DNA of 16,021 nucleotides from assembly GCA_012511615.1 (NCBI GenBank), contig JAAZFS010000184.1, forward strand, positions 1 to 16,021, written 5' to 3'. A program made the translations under genes and the position numbers. The notes under the pieces were generated by a model. It was not told the DNA's origin, did not search any database, and saw only the letters and a program-made list of their open reading frames with translations. This document shows, in pieces, positions 1-6,666 of this stretch. Position 1 is the first letter of the stretch. Each line of letters opens with the position of its first letter. Origin of the DNA: Elusimicrobiota bacterium (GTDB lineage: Bacteria > CG03 > SLGR01).

Positions 1-90
1 GAGAATATAATAGCAGTTAAAGGATCAGTTCCCGGACCTACAAAATCAGTTCTTTTCATAAGTAGAAGCCAGAAAGTGAAAGTAAAATGA
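1..90 (+). CDS. rplC: Large-subunit ribosomal protein L3, C-terminal end (partial)
   Basis: The window opens inside this gene; 29 codons and a TGA stop remain. The tail contains KGSVPGPTKSVLFI, which matches the L3 C-terminal signature in which a V(K)GxVPGPK-type loop precedes a beta strand and a basic end (SQKVKVK). L3 is an early 50S assembly protein near the peptidyl transferase centre. Its stop overlaps the rplD start as ATGA, the coupling expected in the S10 operon order rplC-rplD. The upstream part and rpsJ lie outside the window. Confidence 0.95.
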   Translation, partial: ENIIAVKGSVPGPTKSVLFISRSQKVKVK

Positions 91-722
91 ATATTTCAGA
101 AAAGAAAAATAGTATTGCAGAAATACCGGCTCTACCGGATATATTAAAGAATATAAGTAACGGAGATGTCGTTTTGTATGAAACGATTGTGGCAGAATTA
201 GCTAACCGTCGTCAGGCAAATGCCCACACAAAAGATAGGTCGCAAGTGTCTGGTGGTGGTAAGAAACCATACAGCCAGAAAGGTACCGGAAGAGCCCGTG
301 CAGGAAGTAGTCGTTCGCCCATATGGAGAGGCGGAGGAGTTACTTTTGGGCCGACAAATGAGCGAAATTATAACCATAAAATAAGCAAGAAGAAAAGGAA
401 ACTGGCTCAACTTGTGGCTTTTGCCCGTCGTCATGAAGAGGGAAATCTCTTTGTTTCTGACAAACTCATGCCCACGGAGCCCAAGACCAGATTAGCGGCA
501 TCAATACTAAATGAAATTTTTCCTGACGGCCCAGGCAAAGTTCTGATACTGGTAGAAAAAGGTACGGAAGACTTAAGAAAAGTCTACCGGAATATCCCTG
601 GTGTTTCCGTTACTTTGTGGGAGAATGCTAATTCCTATAGAATTATCTCGCACGACAATGTAATCTTTACGGAAAAGGCCTGGCAAGAATTTACAGGCTC
701 AGAAGCCGGAGATAAAAAATGA
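87..722 (+). CDS. rplD: Large-subunit ribosomal protein L4
   Basis: 211 residues, normal for L4. The extended loop that lines the peptide exit tunnel is clear at about residues 54-85: SGGGKKPYSQKGTGRARAGS, then SRSPIWRGGG and FGP. The usual KPW is KPY here. A globular alpha/beta part follows (GKVLILVEKGTEDLRKVYRN). L4 binds 23S rRNA early in 50S assembly; in E. coli it also represses the S10 operon, but the leader where that would act lies outside this window. The start is ATG, overlapping the rplC stop by four bases, and the gene ends in TGA overlapping rplW in the same way. Confidence 0.97.
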   Translation: MNISEKKNSIAEIPALPDILKNISNGDVVLYETIVAELANRRQANAHTKDRSQVSGGGKKPYSQKGTGRARAGSSRSPIWRGGGVTFGPTNERNYNHKISKKKRKLAQLVAFARRHEEGNLFVSDKLMPTEPKTRLAASILNEIFPDGPGKVLILVEKGTEDLRKVYRNIPGVSVTLWENANSYRIISHDNVIFTEKAWQEFTGSEAGDKK

Positions 723-1018
723 GTGTAAAATTTAACAATTATAATATCATAATAAATCAGGTAATAACCGAGAAGTCGGCTAGCGACAGGATGGAACATA
801 ATAAATATACGTTTTTTGTTGATCCCCGTGCCAATAAAGTGCAAATCAAAGAGGCTGTAGAGAGTCTCTTTGACGTGAAAGTCCTAAGTGTAAACACGAT
901 AAATGTTGCTTCAAAACCGAAAACTATGGGAAGATTTCGGGGCCGGTCTTCCGCGATGAAAAAAGCCACTGTCAGGGTTGCTGAAGGTGGCAGGATTAAA
1001 CTTATGGAAGGTCCCTAA
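719..1018 (+). CDS. rplW: Large-subunit ribosomal protein L23
   Basis: 99 residues. L23-type features are the N-terminal VITEKSASDRMEHNKYTFFV segment, the helix KVQIKEAVESLFDVKVLSVNT and the loop region with MGRFRGRSSAMKKA. L23 sits at the peptide exit of the 50S subunit and is the docking site for trigger factor and SRP. The ATG overlaps the rplD stop (ATGA). The stop TAA is directly followed by the rplB ATG with no spacer, so the genes are almost certainly co-translated. Confidence 0.96.
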   Translation: MSVKFNNYNIIINQVITEKSASDRMEHNKYTFFVDPRANKVQIKEAVESLFDVKVLSVNTINVASKPKTMGRFRGRSSAMKKATVRVAEGGRIKLMEGP

Positions 1019-1840
1019 ATGTCAATTAAAAGATATAAACCCTTATCACCAGCAAAAAGATTTGCTACACGTGTTGGCAAATCTGAAATAACAAAGCAAA
1101 CCCCAGAAAAATCTCTTACAGCTGTAAAGAAAAGAACTGGAGGAAGAAATTCCTTAGGTAGAATCACAGTCCGCCACAGAGGTGGAGGAAGTAAGAGAAA
1201 GTATAGAATCATAGATTTTAAAAGGCAGCGGCCTGGTGTAGCAAATGTAATTGCAATTGAATATGATCCCAATCGTTCAGCAAACATTGCACTGATTGAG
1301 TATGAAGATAAAACGAAAGCCTATATTTTGGCACCTGAAGGTCTAAAGGTAGGCTATACTGTGGAAAGTTCAGATACTGCACCCCTGCGCACAGGAAATA
1401 CACGGCCGCTCAAGCATATGCCTGAAGGAACGATTGTTCATAATGTTGAACTAAACCCAGGCCAGGGTGGAATTCTTGTAAGAAGTGCTGGATCTTCAGC
1501 GGTTCTTACTTCTAAAGAGGGCAAGTATGCACTTCTTAGATTTCCTTCTGGAGAGGTTAGAATGATAAATTCATCCTGTCGTGCAACAGTTGGCCGGGTA
1601 GGAAATATGGACCACGAAAAAATTAATTTGGGATTTGCTGGTGCCAGTCGCCATCGTGGTAGAAGACCCAGAGTTAGAGGAACAGCCATGAATGCTATTG
1701 ACCATCCCCACGGCGGTGGTCGCGGCAAGAGCAAGGGTGGAAACATACCTTCAACTCCCTGGGGTAAAAAATGCAAGGGTGTAAAGACTCGCAATAAAAA
1801 CAAACCTTCAGAGAAGATGATTATACGGAGGAAGAAATAA
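1019..1840 (+). CDS. rplB: Large-subunit ribosomal protein L2
   Basis: 273 residues, the standard length. The OB-fold and SH3-like domains are in order. The RNA-binding core is at about 50-75 (RITVRHRGGGSKRKYR) and the catalytic-region loop near 220-232 reads RGTAMNAIDHPHGGGRGKS; its conserved His is present. The family more often has NPVDHPHGGGEG, so Ala and Arg here are minor variants. L2 contacts the peptidyl transferase centre and helps join subunits. It begins right after the rplW stop. The last codons contain the GGAGG that serves rpsS. Confidence 0.98.
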   Translation: MSIKRYKPLSPAKRFATRVGKSEITKQTPEKSLTAVKKRTGGRNSLGRITVRHRGGGSKRKYRIIDFKRQRPGVANVIAIEYDPNRSANIALIEYEDKTKAYILAPEGLKVGYTVESSDTAPLRTGNTRPLKHMPEGTIVHNVELNPGQGGILVRSAGSSAVLTSKEGKYALLRFPSGEVRMINSSCRATVGRVGNMDHEKINLGFAGASRHRGRRPRVRGTAMNAIDHPHGGGRGKSKGGNIPSTPWGKKCKGVKTRNKNKPSEKMIIRRKK

Positions 1841-2134
1841 ATGTCCAGGTCTGCAAAGAAGGGACCATATGTAGATGCGTCTCTTATAAAAAAGATAAAG
1901 AGGGCTCGTGAGAGCGGAACAAGAAAGACTAGTCCGTCCTATGCAAGAGCCTCGATGATAATACCGGATTTTGTAGGATTTACAATACCTGTTCATAACG
2001 GTAGAAGATTTATAGATGTCTATATAACAGAGAATATGGTTGGGCATCGGTTGGGAGAATTCTCGCCGACACGGACTTTTCGCGGTCACGGTGCAGTTCA
2101 CTCTAGGGAAGTAGCAGCGGAGATATCAGAATAA
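1841..2134 (+). CDS. rpsS: Small-subunit ribosomal protein S19
   Basis: 97 residues. The N-terminus MSRSAKKGPYVD, the central PVHNGRRF, and the C-terminal GEFSPTRTFRGH are S19 hallmarks. S19 forms a complex with S13 in the 30S head near the A and P sites. The ATG directly follows the rplB stop. A GGAGG at 1827-1831, nine bases upstream and inside rplB, is a strong ribosome binding site. Its stop TAA shares a base with the rplV ATG (TAATG). Confidence 0.97.
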   Translation: MSRSAKKGPYVDASLIKKIKRARESGTRKTSPSYARASMIIPDFVGFTIPVHNGRRFIDVYITENMVGHRLGEFSPTRTFRGHGAVHSREVAAEISE

Positions 2135-2454
2135 TGAGTGGAATAGCAAGAGCAAAATACATCAGGATGAGCCCCAGAAAAGTCAAACTGGTTCTTGATA
2201 GAATCAGCGGACAAACTGTTGATGAGGCGTATAAAATACTTAAGGTGATGAATAAACGCGCGGCTCTTCCAGTCAGGAAAGTTCTTGACTCGGCTGTTGC
2301 AAATGCGGGTTATATGGGTAATACAGAAGGCGTGAAAATTACCCGGGCCTGGGTCGGACAGGGACCTGTAATGAAAAGACTTCGGCCCAGAGCACGGGGA
2401 AGGGCTAATGTATATAAAAAACCGATGTCTCATATAGAGATTGAGGTCAGATAG
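2134..2454 (+). CDS. rplV: Large-subunit ribosomal protein L22
   Basis: 106 residues, typical for L22. Signature parts are RMSPRKVKLVLDRI near the N-terminus, the helix carrying VLDSAVANAG, and the beta-hairpin end MKRLRPRARGRANVYKKPMSHIEIEV. The hairpin lines the exit tunnel near L4; macrolide resistance changes arise there in other bacteria. The gene overlaps the rpsS stop by one base. It ends in TAG, one of four genes here that use TAG as a true stop, which matters for reading the in-frame TAG in rplE. Confidence 0.97.
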   Translation: MSGIARAKYIRMSPRKVKLVLDRISGQTVDEAYKILKVMNKRAALPVRKVLDSAVANAGYMGNTEGVKITRAWVGQGPVMKRLRPRARGRANVYKKPMSHIEIEVR

Positions 2455-2464
2455 AGGAGTATAA

Positions 2465-3118
2465 ATGGGACAGAAAGTTCATCCTATAGGATACAGACTC
2501 GGAATAAATAAAGACTGGGACTCCAGATGGTTTAATTTAAAGGAGATGCCACGCTTTATAGCCGAGGATTATAAAATTAGAGAATTTATAAGAAAGCGAA
2601 TTACTGCAGTCGGTATATCAAAAATTATAATCGAGCGTATGGGAGAACTCCTCAGGGTTACTATTCATACCGATAAGCCGGGAGTAATTATTGGAAAAGG
2701 TGGGGCTGAAGTGGAAAATATCAAAAGTGAAATTGAAGATATGACCGGCTTTAGAACCCAGATAAATATTGAGCAGATTAAAAAACCCCAGTCAGATGCT
2801 GCCCTCATAGCCGAAGCAATTGCCCAGGCGCTTGAGCGCAAGGTTAGCTTCAGAAACATCATGAAGAAGGCTATCTCCAGGGCCGTGCAAGACGGGGTAG
2901 GTGGAATTAAAGTCGCTATCAGCGGACGCCTGAACGGAGCAGAAATTGCTCGGACAGAATGGATGAAGGAGGGTCGTATACCTCTTCAGACAATTAGGGC
3001 TGATATTGATTACGGTTTCCGCGAAGCAAATACGACTTACGGTGATATCGGAGTAAAAGTCTGGGTTTTCCACGGCGAAATACACGATACCGGAAGTGAG
3101 GATACAAGTGAGACCTAG
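2465..3118 (+). CDS. rpsC: Small-subunit ribosomal protein S3
   Basis: 217 residues, normal for S3. The start MGQKVHPIGYRLG is diagnostic. The KH domain (about 40-110) has its GKGG loop in PGVIIGKGGAEVENIKSE. The C-terminal domain contains SGRLNGAEIARTEW and the usual IDYGFREANTTYGDIGVKVW. S3 lines the mRNA entry tunnel and contributes to helicase activity. An AGGAG at 2455-2459 precedes the ATG by five bases. The stop is TAG. The 3' end overlaps rplP by 11 bases. Confidence 0.98.
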   Translation: MGQKVHPIGYRLGINKDWDSRWFNLKEMPRFIAEDYKIREFIRKRITAVGISKIIIERMGELLRVTIHTDKPGVIIGKGGAEVENIKSEIEDMTGFRTQINIEQIKKPQSDAALIAEAIAQALERKVSFRNIMKKAISRAVQDGVGGIKVAISGRLNGAEIARTEWMKEGRIPLQTIRADIDYGFREANTTYGDIGVKVWVFHGEIHDTGSEDTSET

Positions 3119-3521
3119 AAAAGTAAAATATCGTGTAAAACACAGGGGACGGATGACGGGGAAAACCATACGTGGTAGCCGCGTTAACTTTGGACAGTAT
3201 GCCCTAAAGGCGGTTGAACCAGCCTGGATAACTGAGAGACAGATTGAGGCAGCGCGAGTTGCAATAACCAGATATATGAAACGGGGCGGAAAGGTTTGGA
3301 TTCGAATTTTTCCTGATCACCCTGTCACAAAACAACCTTCAGAAACAAGAATGGGAAAGGGTAAGGGCTCTGTGGAATATTATGCCGCTCGAGTTAAGCC
3401 GGGTCGAATTCTGTTTGAACTTGAGGGACTGGAAGAGGATGAAGCTAAAAATGCTATGAAAAGAGCGGCGGCCAAACTGCCAATGAAATGCAGGTTTGCC
3501 GTAAGGGGTAGATACCAGTGA
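3108..3521 (+). CDS. rplP: Large-subunit ribosomal protein L16
   Basis: 137 residues from this start. Family motifs are KYRVKHRGRMTG, VNFGQYALKAVEPAWIT, RQIEAARVAITRYMKRGGKVWI and ETRMGKGKGSVEYY. L16 binds near the A-site tRNA elbow and the peptidyl transferase centre. I chose GTG 3108 because family members begin just before the RxVKYRxxHRGR segment and an AGGA lies a few bases upstream. An in-frame GTG at 3096 would add four residues. Either start overlaps the end of rpsC. The TGA stop overlaps the rpmC GTG (GTGA). Confidence 0.95.
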   Translation: MRPRKVKYRVKHRGRMTGKTIRGSRVNFGQYALKAVEPAWITERQIEAARVAITRYMKRGGKVWIRIFPDHPVTKQPSETRMGKGKGSVEYYAARVKPGRILFELEGLEEDEAKNAMKRAAAKLPMKCRFAVRGRYQ

Positions 3522-3712
3522 AGGCAAAAGATTTAAAGAATGAGACTCTGGAAGCTCTTGAGAGTAAGGTTAGGGAGTCCAGAGAAAAGCTGATGGAACT
3601 TAGGTTTCAGCAGTCCGGTGGAACTATCAAAAGCGGAATGGATATACGAAAGACAAAACGCGAGATTGCCCGGTTGTTGACAGTAATAAATGAGAAGAAG
3701 AAAGATGAATAA
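3518..3712 (+). CDS. rpmC: Large-subunit ribosomal protein L29
   Basis: 64 residues, a typical small L29. Two long helices are visible. The first is MKAKDLKNETLEALESKVRE; the second contains the core LMELRFQQSGGTIK. The segment RKTKREIARLLTVINEKK closes it. L29 lies beside L23 at the tunnel exit and takes part in the SRP and trigger factor docking surface. The start is GTG, overlapping the L16 stop as GTGA, with a purine-rich AAGGGG upstream. The end overlaps rpsQ. Confidence 0.95.
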   Translation: MKAKDLKNETLEALESKVRESREKLMELRFQQSGGTIKSGMDIRKTKREIARLLTVINEKKKDE

Positions 3713-3971
3713 AAAAAACACCCTATATAAGACAACTTCGCGAAAGAGATTGGTTGGTCTTGTTGTTGGAGATGAGCAAGCAAAAACGCGGATAGTAAAG
3801 ATAGAGCGAAAGATTAGCCATCCGGTTTATTTGAAAGTAATTAGTAAAAATAAAAAATATTATGCTCATGACGAAAAAGAAATTTCGTCACTTGGAGACG
3901 AGGTTGTTATTGAGGAATCCCGTCCTATGAGCAGGCTTAAAAGATGGAGAGTTGTTGAGGTTAGAAAATGA
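3705..3971 (+). CDS. rpsQ: Small-subunit ribosomal protein S17
   Basis: 88 residues. The OB-fold protein shows SRKRLVGLVVGDEQAKTRIV, then SHPVYLKVISKNKKYYAHDE and the SRPMSRLKRWRVVEV end; the SRP-(M/L)S-(R/K)-K-R-W segment is diagnostic. S17 is a primary 16S rRNA binder in the 30S body. I prefer ATG 3705, which overlaps the end of rpmC by eight bases; ATG 3690 in the same frame would add MRRRK. The TGA overlaps the rplN ATG by four bases, linking the S10 and spc groups without a gap. Confidence 0.94.
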   Translation: MNKKNTLYKTTSRKRLVGLVVGDEQAKTRIVKIERKISHPVYLKVISKNKKYYAHDEKEISSLGDEVVIEESRPMSRLKRWRVVEVRK

Positions 3972-4336
3972 TACAGCAGGAGAGTGTACTTAATGCTACT
4001 GATAATTCCGGAGCAAAGAAGATTCTCTGCATAAGGGTTCTCGGCGGTACTAAAAAAAGATATGGAAGAGTGGGAGATATAATCATCTGCTCCGTCAAGG
4101 ATGCAATGCCCTCATCAGGTGTCACCAAGGGTGAGATCGTAAGGGCAGTTATTGTTCGCACAAAAGCTTCTATACGGCGAAAAGATGGTACGGTTGTCAG
4201 GTTTGATGATAACGGAGCAGTGCTTTTGGATAATAATGACCAGCCCAGAGGAACAAGGGTATTTGGACCCATTGCTATGGAGCTCAGAGATAAGAATTTT
4301 ACCAGAATAATTTCTCTTGCCCCGGAGGTTGTTTAA
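3968..4336 (+). CDS. rplN: Large-subunit ribosomal protein L14
   Basis: 122 residues, the family norm. Motifs are MIQQESVLNATDNSGAK, the GDIIICSVKDAMPS strand, KGEIVRAVIVRTK, and the C-terminal RVFGPIAMELRDKNFTRIISLAPEV. The usual ADNSGA is TDNSGA here. L14 contacts L19 and forms an inter-subunit bridge. It is the first gene of the classical spc group, but here it overlaps rpsQ by four bases, so no separate promoter is likely at this point. Its last codons include the GGAGG for rplX. Confidence 0.97.
   Translation: MIQQESVLNATDNSGAKKILCIRVLGGTKKRYGRVGDIIICSVKDAMPSSGVTKGEIVRAVIVRTKASIRRKDGTVVRFDDNGAVLLDNNDQPRGTRVFGPIAMELRDKNFTRIISLAPEVV
4324..4328 (+). promoter_or_regulatory. Ribosome binding site deciding the rplX start
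   Basis: GGAGG inside the end of rplN, nine bases before GTG 4338. It supports GTG 4338 over the in-frame TTG at 4317, which lies upstream of it. Confidence 0.7.
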
Positions 4337-4337
4337 A

Positions 4338-4649
4338 GTGCGAGTGATTAGGAAAAAAGATACGGTAGTGGTTAAAACCGGAAAAGATAAGGGAAAACAA
4401 GGCGAAGTTCTCAGGGTTTATCCCAAAAAAGGTCGCGCCCTTGTGGCCGGTATAAATAAAGTCAAGAAGCACCAGCGCCCCACCCAGACTTCGGAGGGCG
4501 GAGTTATAGAAATGGAGGCTTCAATTGATATGTCCAATCTTCAGCTGGTTTGCCCCAAATGTAGCAATCCGACTAGAATCAAAATTGATACTCTTGAGGA
4601 TGGGGATAAGGTAAGAATCTGCAAGAAGTGCGGAGAAATGGTTGTATAA
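4338..4649 (+). CDS. rplX: Large-subunit ribosomal protein L24 with zinc-ribbon tail
   Basis: 103 residues from GTG 4338. The N-terminal KOW motif is clear (KDTVVVKTGKDKGKQGEV, about 7-24), then GINKVKKHQRPT. The C-terminus has four cysteines at residues 72, 75, 95 and 98 in CPKC and CKKC pairs. This Cys4 ribbon is found in L24 of many non-proteobacterial groups and is missing in E. coli. L24 is an assembly initiator of the 50S subunit. The start was chosen from the GGAGG at 4324-4328. It ends in TAA, 14 bases before the first plausible rplE ATG at 4664 (another ATG lies at 4652). Confidence 0.94.
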   Translation: MRVIRKKDTVVVKTGKDKGKQGEVLRVYPKKGRALVAGINKVKKHQRPTQTSEGGVIEMEASIDMSNLQLVCPKCSNPTRIKIDTLEDGDKVRICKKCGEMVV

Positions 4650-4663
4650 CAATGCTTAAGAGT

Positions 4664-5209
4664 ATGGAAAATAGTTTATATAGTAAATAGGTTGACGAGG
4701 TTTGTCCTGAACTTCAGAAAATATTCAATATTGAGAACCCGAATGCTTTGCCAAAAATAGAGAAAGTGGTAGTCAATATGGGCTTGAAAAAAGCTAAAGA
4801 TGATAAGACTGTTCTTGAGGAAGCCCAGGCGCATTTGGCAGCTATAACTGGTCAGAAGCCGGTTATAACAAAAGCCAGAAAGGCCATCTCAAACTTTGCC
4901 ATTAGACAGGGAGATCCCATAGGTTGTATGGTTACTCTCCGCGGTAAGATGATGTTTGAGTTTCTGGAGAGACTTCATAGAATAGTACTGCCTCGTATAA
5001 GAGATTTCAATGGGATTAAAAGAAGCTTTGATCGTTTTGGAAACTTTACGATAGGTCTCCGGGATGAATCCGTTTTTCCGGAAATTAATCCTGATTCAAT
5101 TAAAAACATAAAAGGCGTTGGGATAACAATTGTTACAAGTTCTCTTGAAAGGGAAATTTCTGAAAAGATGTTTGAACTTCTGGGATTTCCATTTGTTAAA
5201 GTTAAATAA
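4664..5209 (+). CDS. rplE: Large-subunit ribosomal protein L5, with an in-frame TAG near the 5' end
   Basis: The uninterrupted part (from TTG 4748, 153 residues) is plainly L5: PKIEKVVVNMGLKKA, ITGQKPVITKARKAISNF, IRQGDPIGCMVTLRG and PRIRDFNG. Usual L5 proteins are about 180 residues and begin some 28 residues earlier. That missing N-terminus is present in the same frame upstream: ATG 4664 gives MENSLYSK, then TAG (4688-4690), then VDEVCPELQKIFNIENPNA. This aligns column for column with the E. coli L5 start LHDYYKDEVV..., placing the TAG at a conserved Tyr. An in-frame ATG at 4652 would add four more residues. L5 binds 5S rRNA in the central protuberance and is expected to be essential, so read-through, restart at TTG 4748 or a sequence error must be considered. 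No clear ribosome binding site precedes 4748. Confidence 0.85.
4688..4690 (+). other. In-frame TAG codon within rplE
   Basis: TAG is codon 9 counting from ATG 4664 (codon 13 from ATG 4652). L5-like residues are encoded on both sides: LYSK before it, VDEV..PEL after it. One base change (TAT or TAC to TAG) explains it. The base after TAG is G. Confidence 0.8.
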
Positions 5210-5221
5210 TAAGGAGTATAG

Positions 5222-5407
5222 ATGGCGAGAAAAGCTTTAATAGCAAAACAGAAAAGAAAGCCCAGATACAGGGTGAGGAAATATAATAGATGCAGCATTT
5301 GCAGCCGGGGACGCGGCTACATGAGAGATTTCGGGATATGCAGAATATGTTTCAAAAAACTCGCATCAGAAGGTAAAATACCGGGAGTTGTAAAGTCATC
5401 ATGGTAA
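5222..5407 (+). CDS. rpsN: Small-subunit ribosomal protein S14, zinc type
   Basis: 61 residues, the length of the short zinc-binding S14 class (type Z), as against about 100 for the E. coli class. Cysteines 24, 27, 40 and 43 form the CxxC...CxxC site (RCSIC, ICRIC). The end GKIPGVVKSSW is the class signature. S14 packs into the 30S head with S3 and S10. An AAGGAG at 5211-5216 sits well before the ATG. Its last codons overlap the rpsH ATG by seven bases. Confidence 0.97.
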   Translation: MARKALIAKQKRKPRYRVRKYNRCSICSRGRGYMRDFGICRICFKKLASEGKIPGVVKSSW

Positions 5408-5796
5408 TCACAGACCCTGTTTCAGATATGATTTGCAGAATAAACAATGCATTGACCAGGAAGAAGGATTCGGTTGAACTTCCTTCGTCAAAAATGAAGT
5501 TAGAGATTGCGCGGGTTCTCAGAGAAGAGGGCTATATAGCAAACTACCAACATACTGATGACGCCAAACAAGGAATGTTGAAAATATTTCTTAAATATAC
5601 GCCTGAGGGTTCTGTAATTAGAAATATGAAAAGAATCTCCAGACCCGGAAGAAGAAAGTATGTTAATGCTGATAATATTCCTAGGGTGATTGAAGGCCTC
5701 GGAAGAGCAATTATTTCAACATCTAGAGGTATTATGACCGATAAGGAATGCCGGAAAAACCGCCTTGGCGGAGAAGTAATTTTATTTGTGTGGTAA
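5401..5796 (+). CDS. rpsH: Small-subunit ribosomal protein S8
   Basis: 131 residues. The N-terminal TDPVSDMICRINNA, the central LPSSKMKLEIARVLREEGYI, KRISRPGRRKYV, and the C-terminal STSRGIMTDKECRKNRLGGEV (GG-E-(V/I)-(L/I)) match S8 throughout. S8 binds helix 21 of 16S rRNA. In E. coli it also represses the spc operon by binding mRNA at the rplX-rplE junction; I could not make out a convincing copy of that helix here. The start ATG overlaps the end of rpsN. The stop is one base before the L6 ATG. Confidence 0.97.
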   Translation: MVITDPVSDMICRINNALTRKKDSVELPSSKMKLEIARVLREEGYIANYQHTDDAKQGMLKIFLKYTPEGSVIRNMKRISRPGRRKYVNADNIPRVIEGLGRAIISTSRGIMTDKECRKNRLGGEVILFVW

Positions 5797-5797
5797 T

Positions 5798-6352
5798 ATG
5801 AGCAGAATAGGAAAACAAACTGTAGTTATTCCCGAGGCTGTTAAAGTAAAAATTACCAGCGGTATTTTGACCGCTGAAGCGTCGGGCAAGAAGATGGAAT
5901 ACCCAATACCTGAATGCCTCAAGGTTGAGGTCGAAGGAAATGAGCTTAAGCTTATACGTAAAGACAATGAGCAATCAACCCGAGCACTTCATGGACTTTC
6001 AAGGACTCTAATTAAAAATATGATGATAGGCCTTAGTGAAGGTTTTTCAAAGAAACTTGAAATGGTAGGAAGAGGTAAACGTGCCAAGGTTGAGGGAAGT
6101 AAGCTTATCTTAGAATTAGGTTTTTCTCATCCGATAGAGTATGAACTTCCTAAGGGAATAGAGGCCATAGTAGAAAGAACTATTATTGAGATAAAGGGAT
6201 ATGATAAACAGCAGGTTGGCGAAACCGCGGCCAAGCTTAGAGGCCTGCAGCCCCCCGAACCCTACAAGGGTGCGGGAATCAGGTATCTGGGGGAACACAT
6301 CCGCAGGAAGGCCGGTAAGTCGGCTATCGGCGGCGGAATAGCAGGAAGTTAA
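5798..6352 (+). CDS. rplF: Large-subunit ribosomal protein L6
   Basis: 184 residues. The start MSRIGKQTVVIPEAVKV and the C-terminal domain (GFSHPIEYELPKGI, GYDKQQVGETAAKLRG, PPEPYKGAGIRYLGEHIRRKAGK) are typical. After RRKAGK, where many L6 proteins end, this one runs on with SAIGGGIAGS, a ten-residue extension that lies over the DNA expected to encode the missing L18 tail. ATG 5798 is preferred to TTG 5786 because the family begins MSRIGK. No strong ribosome binding site is seen, so coupling to rpsH is likely. L6 sits near the sarcin-ricin loop and factor-binding site. Confidence 0.96.
   Translation: MSRIGKQTVVIPEAVKVKITSGILTAEASGKKMEYPIPECLKVEVEGNELKLIRKDNEQSTRALHGLSRTLIKNMMIGLSEGFSKKLEMVGRGKRAKVEGSKLILELGFSHPIEYELPKGIEAIVERTIIEIKGYDKQQVGETAAKLRGLQPPEPYKGAGIRYLGEHIRRKAGKSAIGGGIAGS
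6343..6346 (+). promoter_or_regulatory. Ribosome binding site for rplR
   Basis: AGGA (in GCAGGAAG) inside the end of rplF, eight bases before ATG 6355. It supports ATG 6355 as a real start even though this yields an unusually short L18. Confidence 0.55.
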
Positions 6353-6354
6353 AA

Positions 6355-6666
6355 ATGAGCAGAATAAAAGGAACAGTAGATAGGCCGAGGATGTCCGTGC
6401 ACAGATCCAACAGGCAGTTATATGTTCAGATAATAGATGATTATTCGGGAAAAGTTATTACAGGAGCATCAACCTTATCTGAAGAGATGAAAAAGATAGA
6501 TGCTTCAACTCCACAAGAGAGGGCCCGTGAACTTGGAAAACTTATAGCGTCAAAAGCTTCAGAAAGAAAAATCACTAAGGTAGCCTTTGATAGAAAGAAA
6601 TTTAAGTATCACGGAAACTTAAAAGCATTAGCAGAAGGCGCACGGGAAGGGGGACTTGAGTTCTGA
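6355..6666 (+). CDS. rplR: Large-subunit ribosomal protein L18, short N-terminus
   Basis: 103 residues from ATG 6355; most L18 proteins have about 115-122. The body is clear: GTVDRPRMSVHRSNRQLYVQ, IDDYSGKVITGAST, GKLIASKASERKITKVAFDR, and YHGNLKALAEGAREGGLEF. What is missing is the basic N-terminal tail before the (I/V)xGTxxRPR segment, a 5S rRNA contact in other ribosomes. The same frame is open upstream to 6319 and reads YRRRNSRKLK just before the Met, but without ATG, GTG or TTG. The stop TGA shares a base with the rpsE ATG. L18 joins L5 and 5S rRNA in the central protuberance. Confidence 0.93.
   Translation: MSRIKGTVDRPRMSVHRSNRQLYVQIIDDYSGKVITGASTLSEEMKKIDASTPQERARELGKLIASKASERKITKVAFDRKKFKYHGNLKALAEGAREGGLEF

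Noticed and set aside
2792..3169. Long open frames on the minus strand (for example 2792-3169, 6602-6979, 1438-1803)
   Set aside because: They lie fully opposite conserved ribosomal genes, have no ribosome binding site or family likeness, and are chance frames.
4317..4337. Upstream TTG start for rplX adding seven residues
   Set aside because: The GGAGG at 4324-4328 lies downstream of it and the family begins near the GTG at 4338.
4688..4690. Global reassignment of UAG as a sense codon
   Set aside because: rplV, rpsC, map and rplQ all end in TAG at the expected C-terminus, so UAG still works as a stop in this organism. A limited, context-dependent reading in rplE is not excluded.
4650..4740. 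S8-type autoregulatory hairpin at the rplX-rplE junction
   Set aside because: E. coli has an S8 target here, but only very short stems (for example TTTA/TAAA) could be paired by eye and they do not resemble the S8 site.
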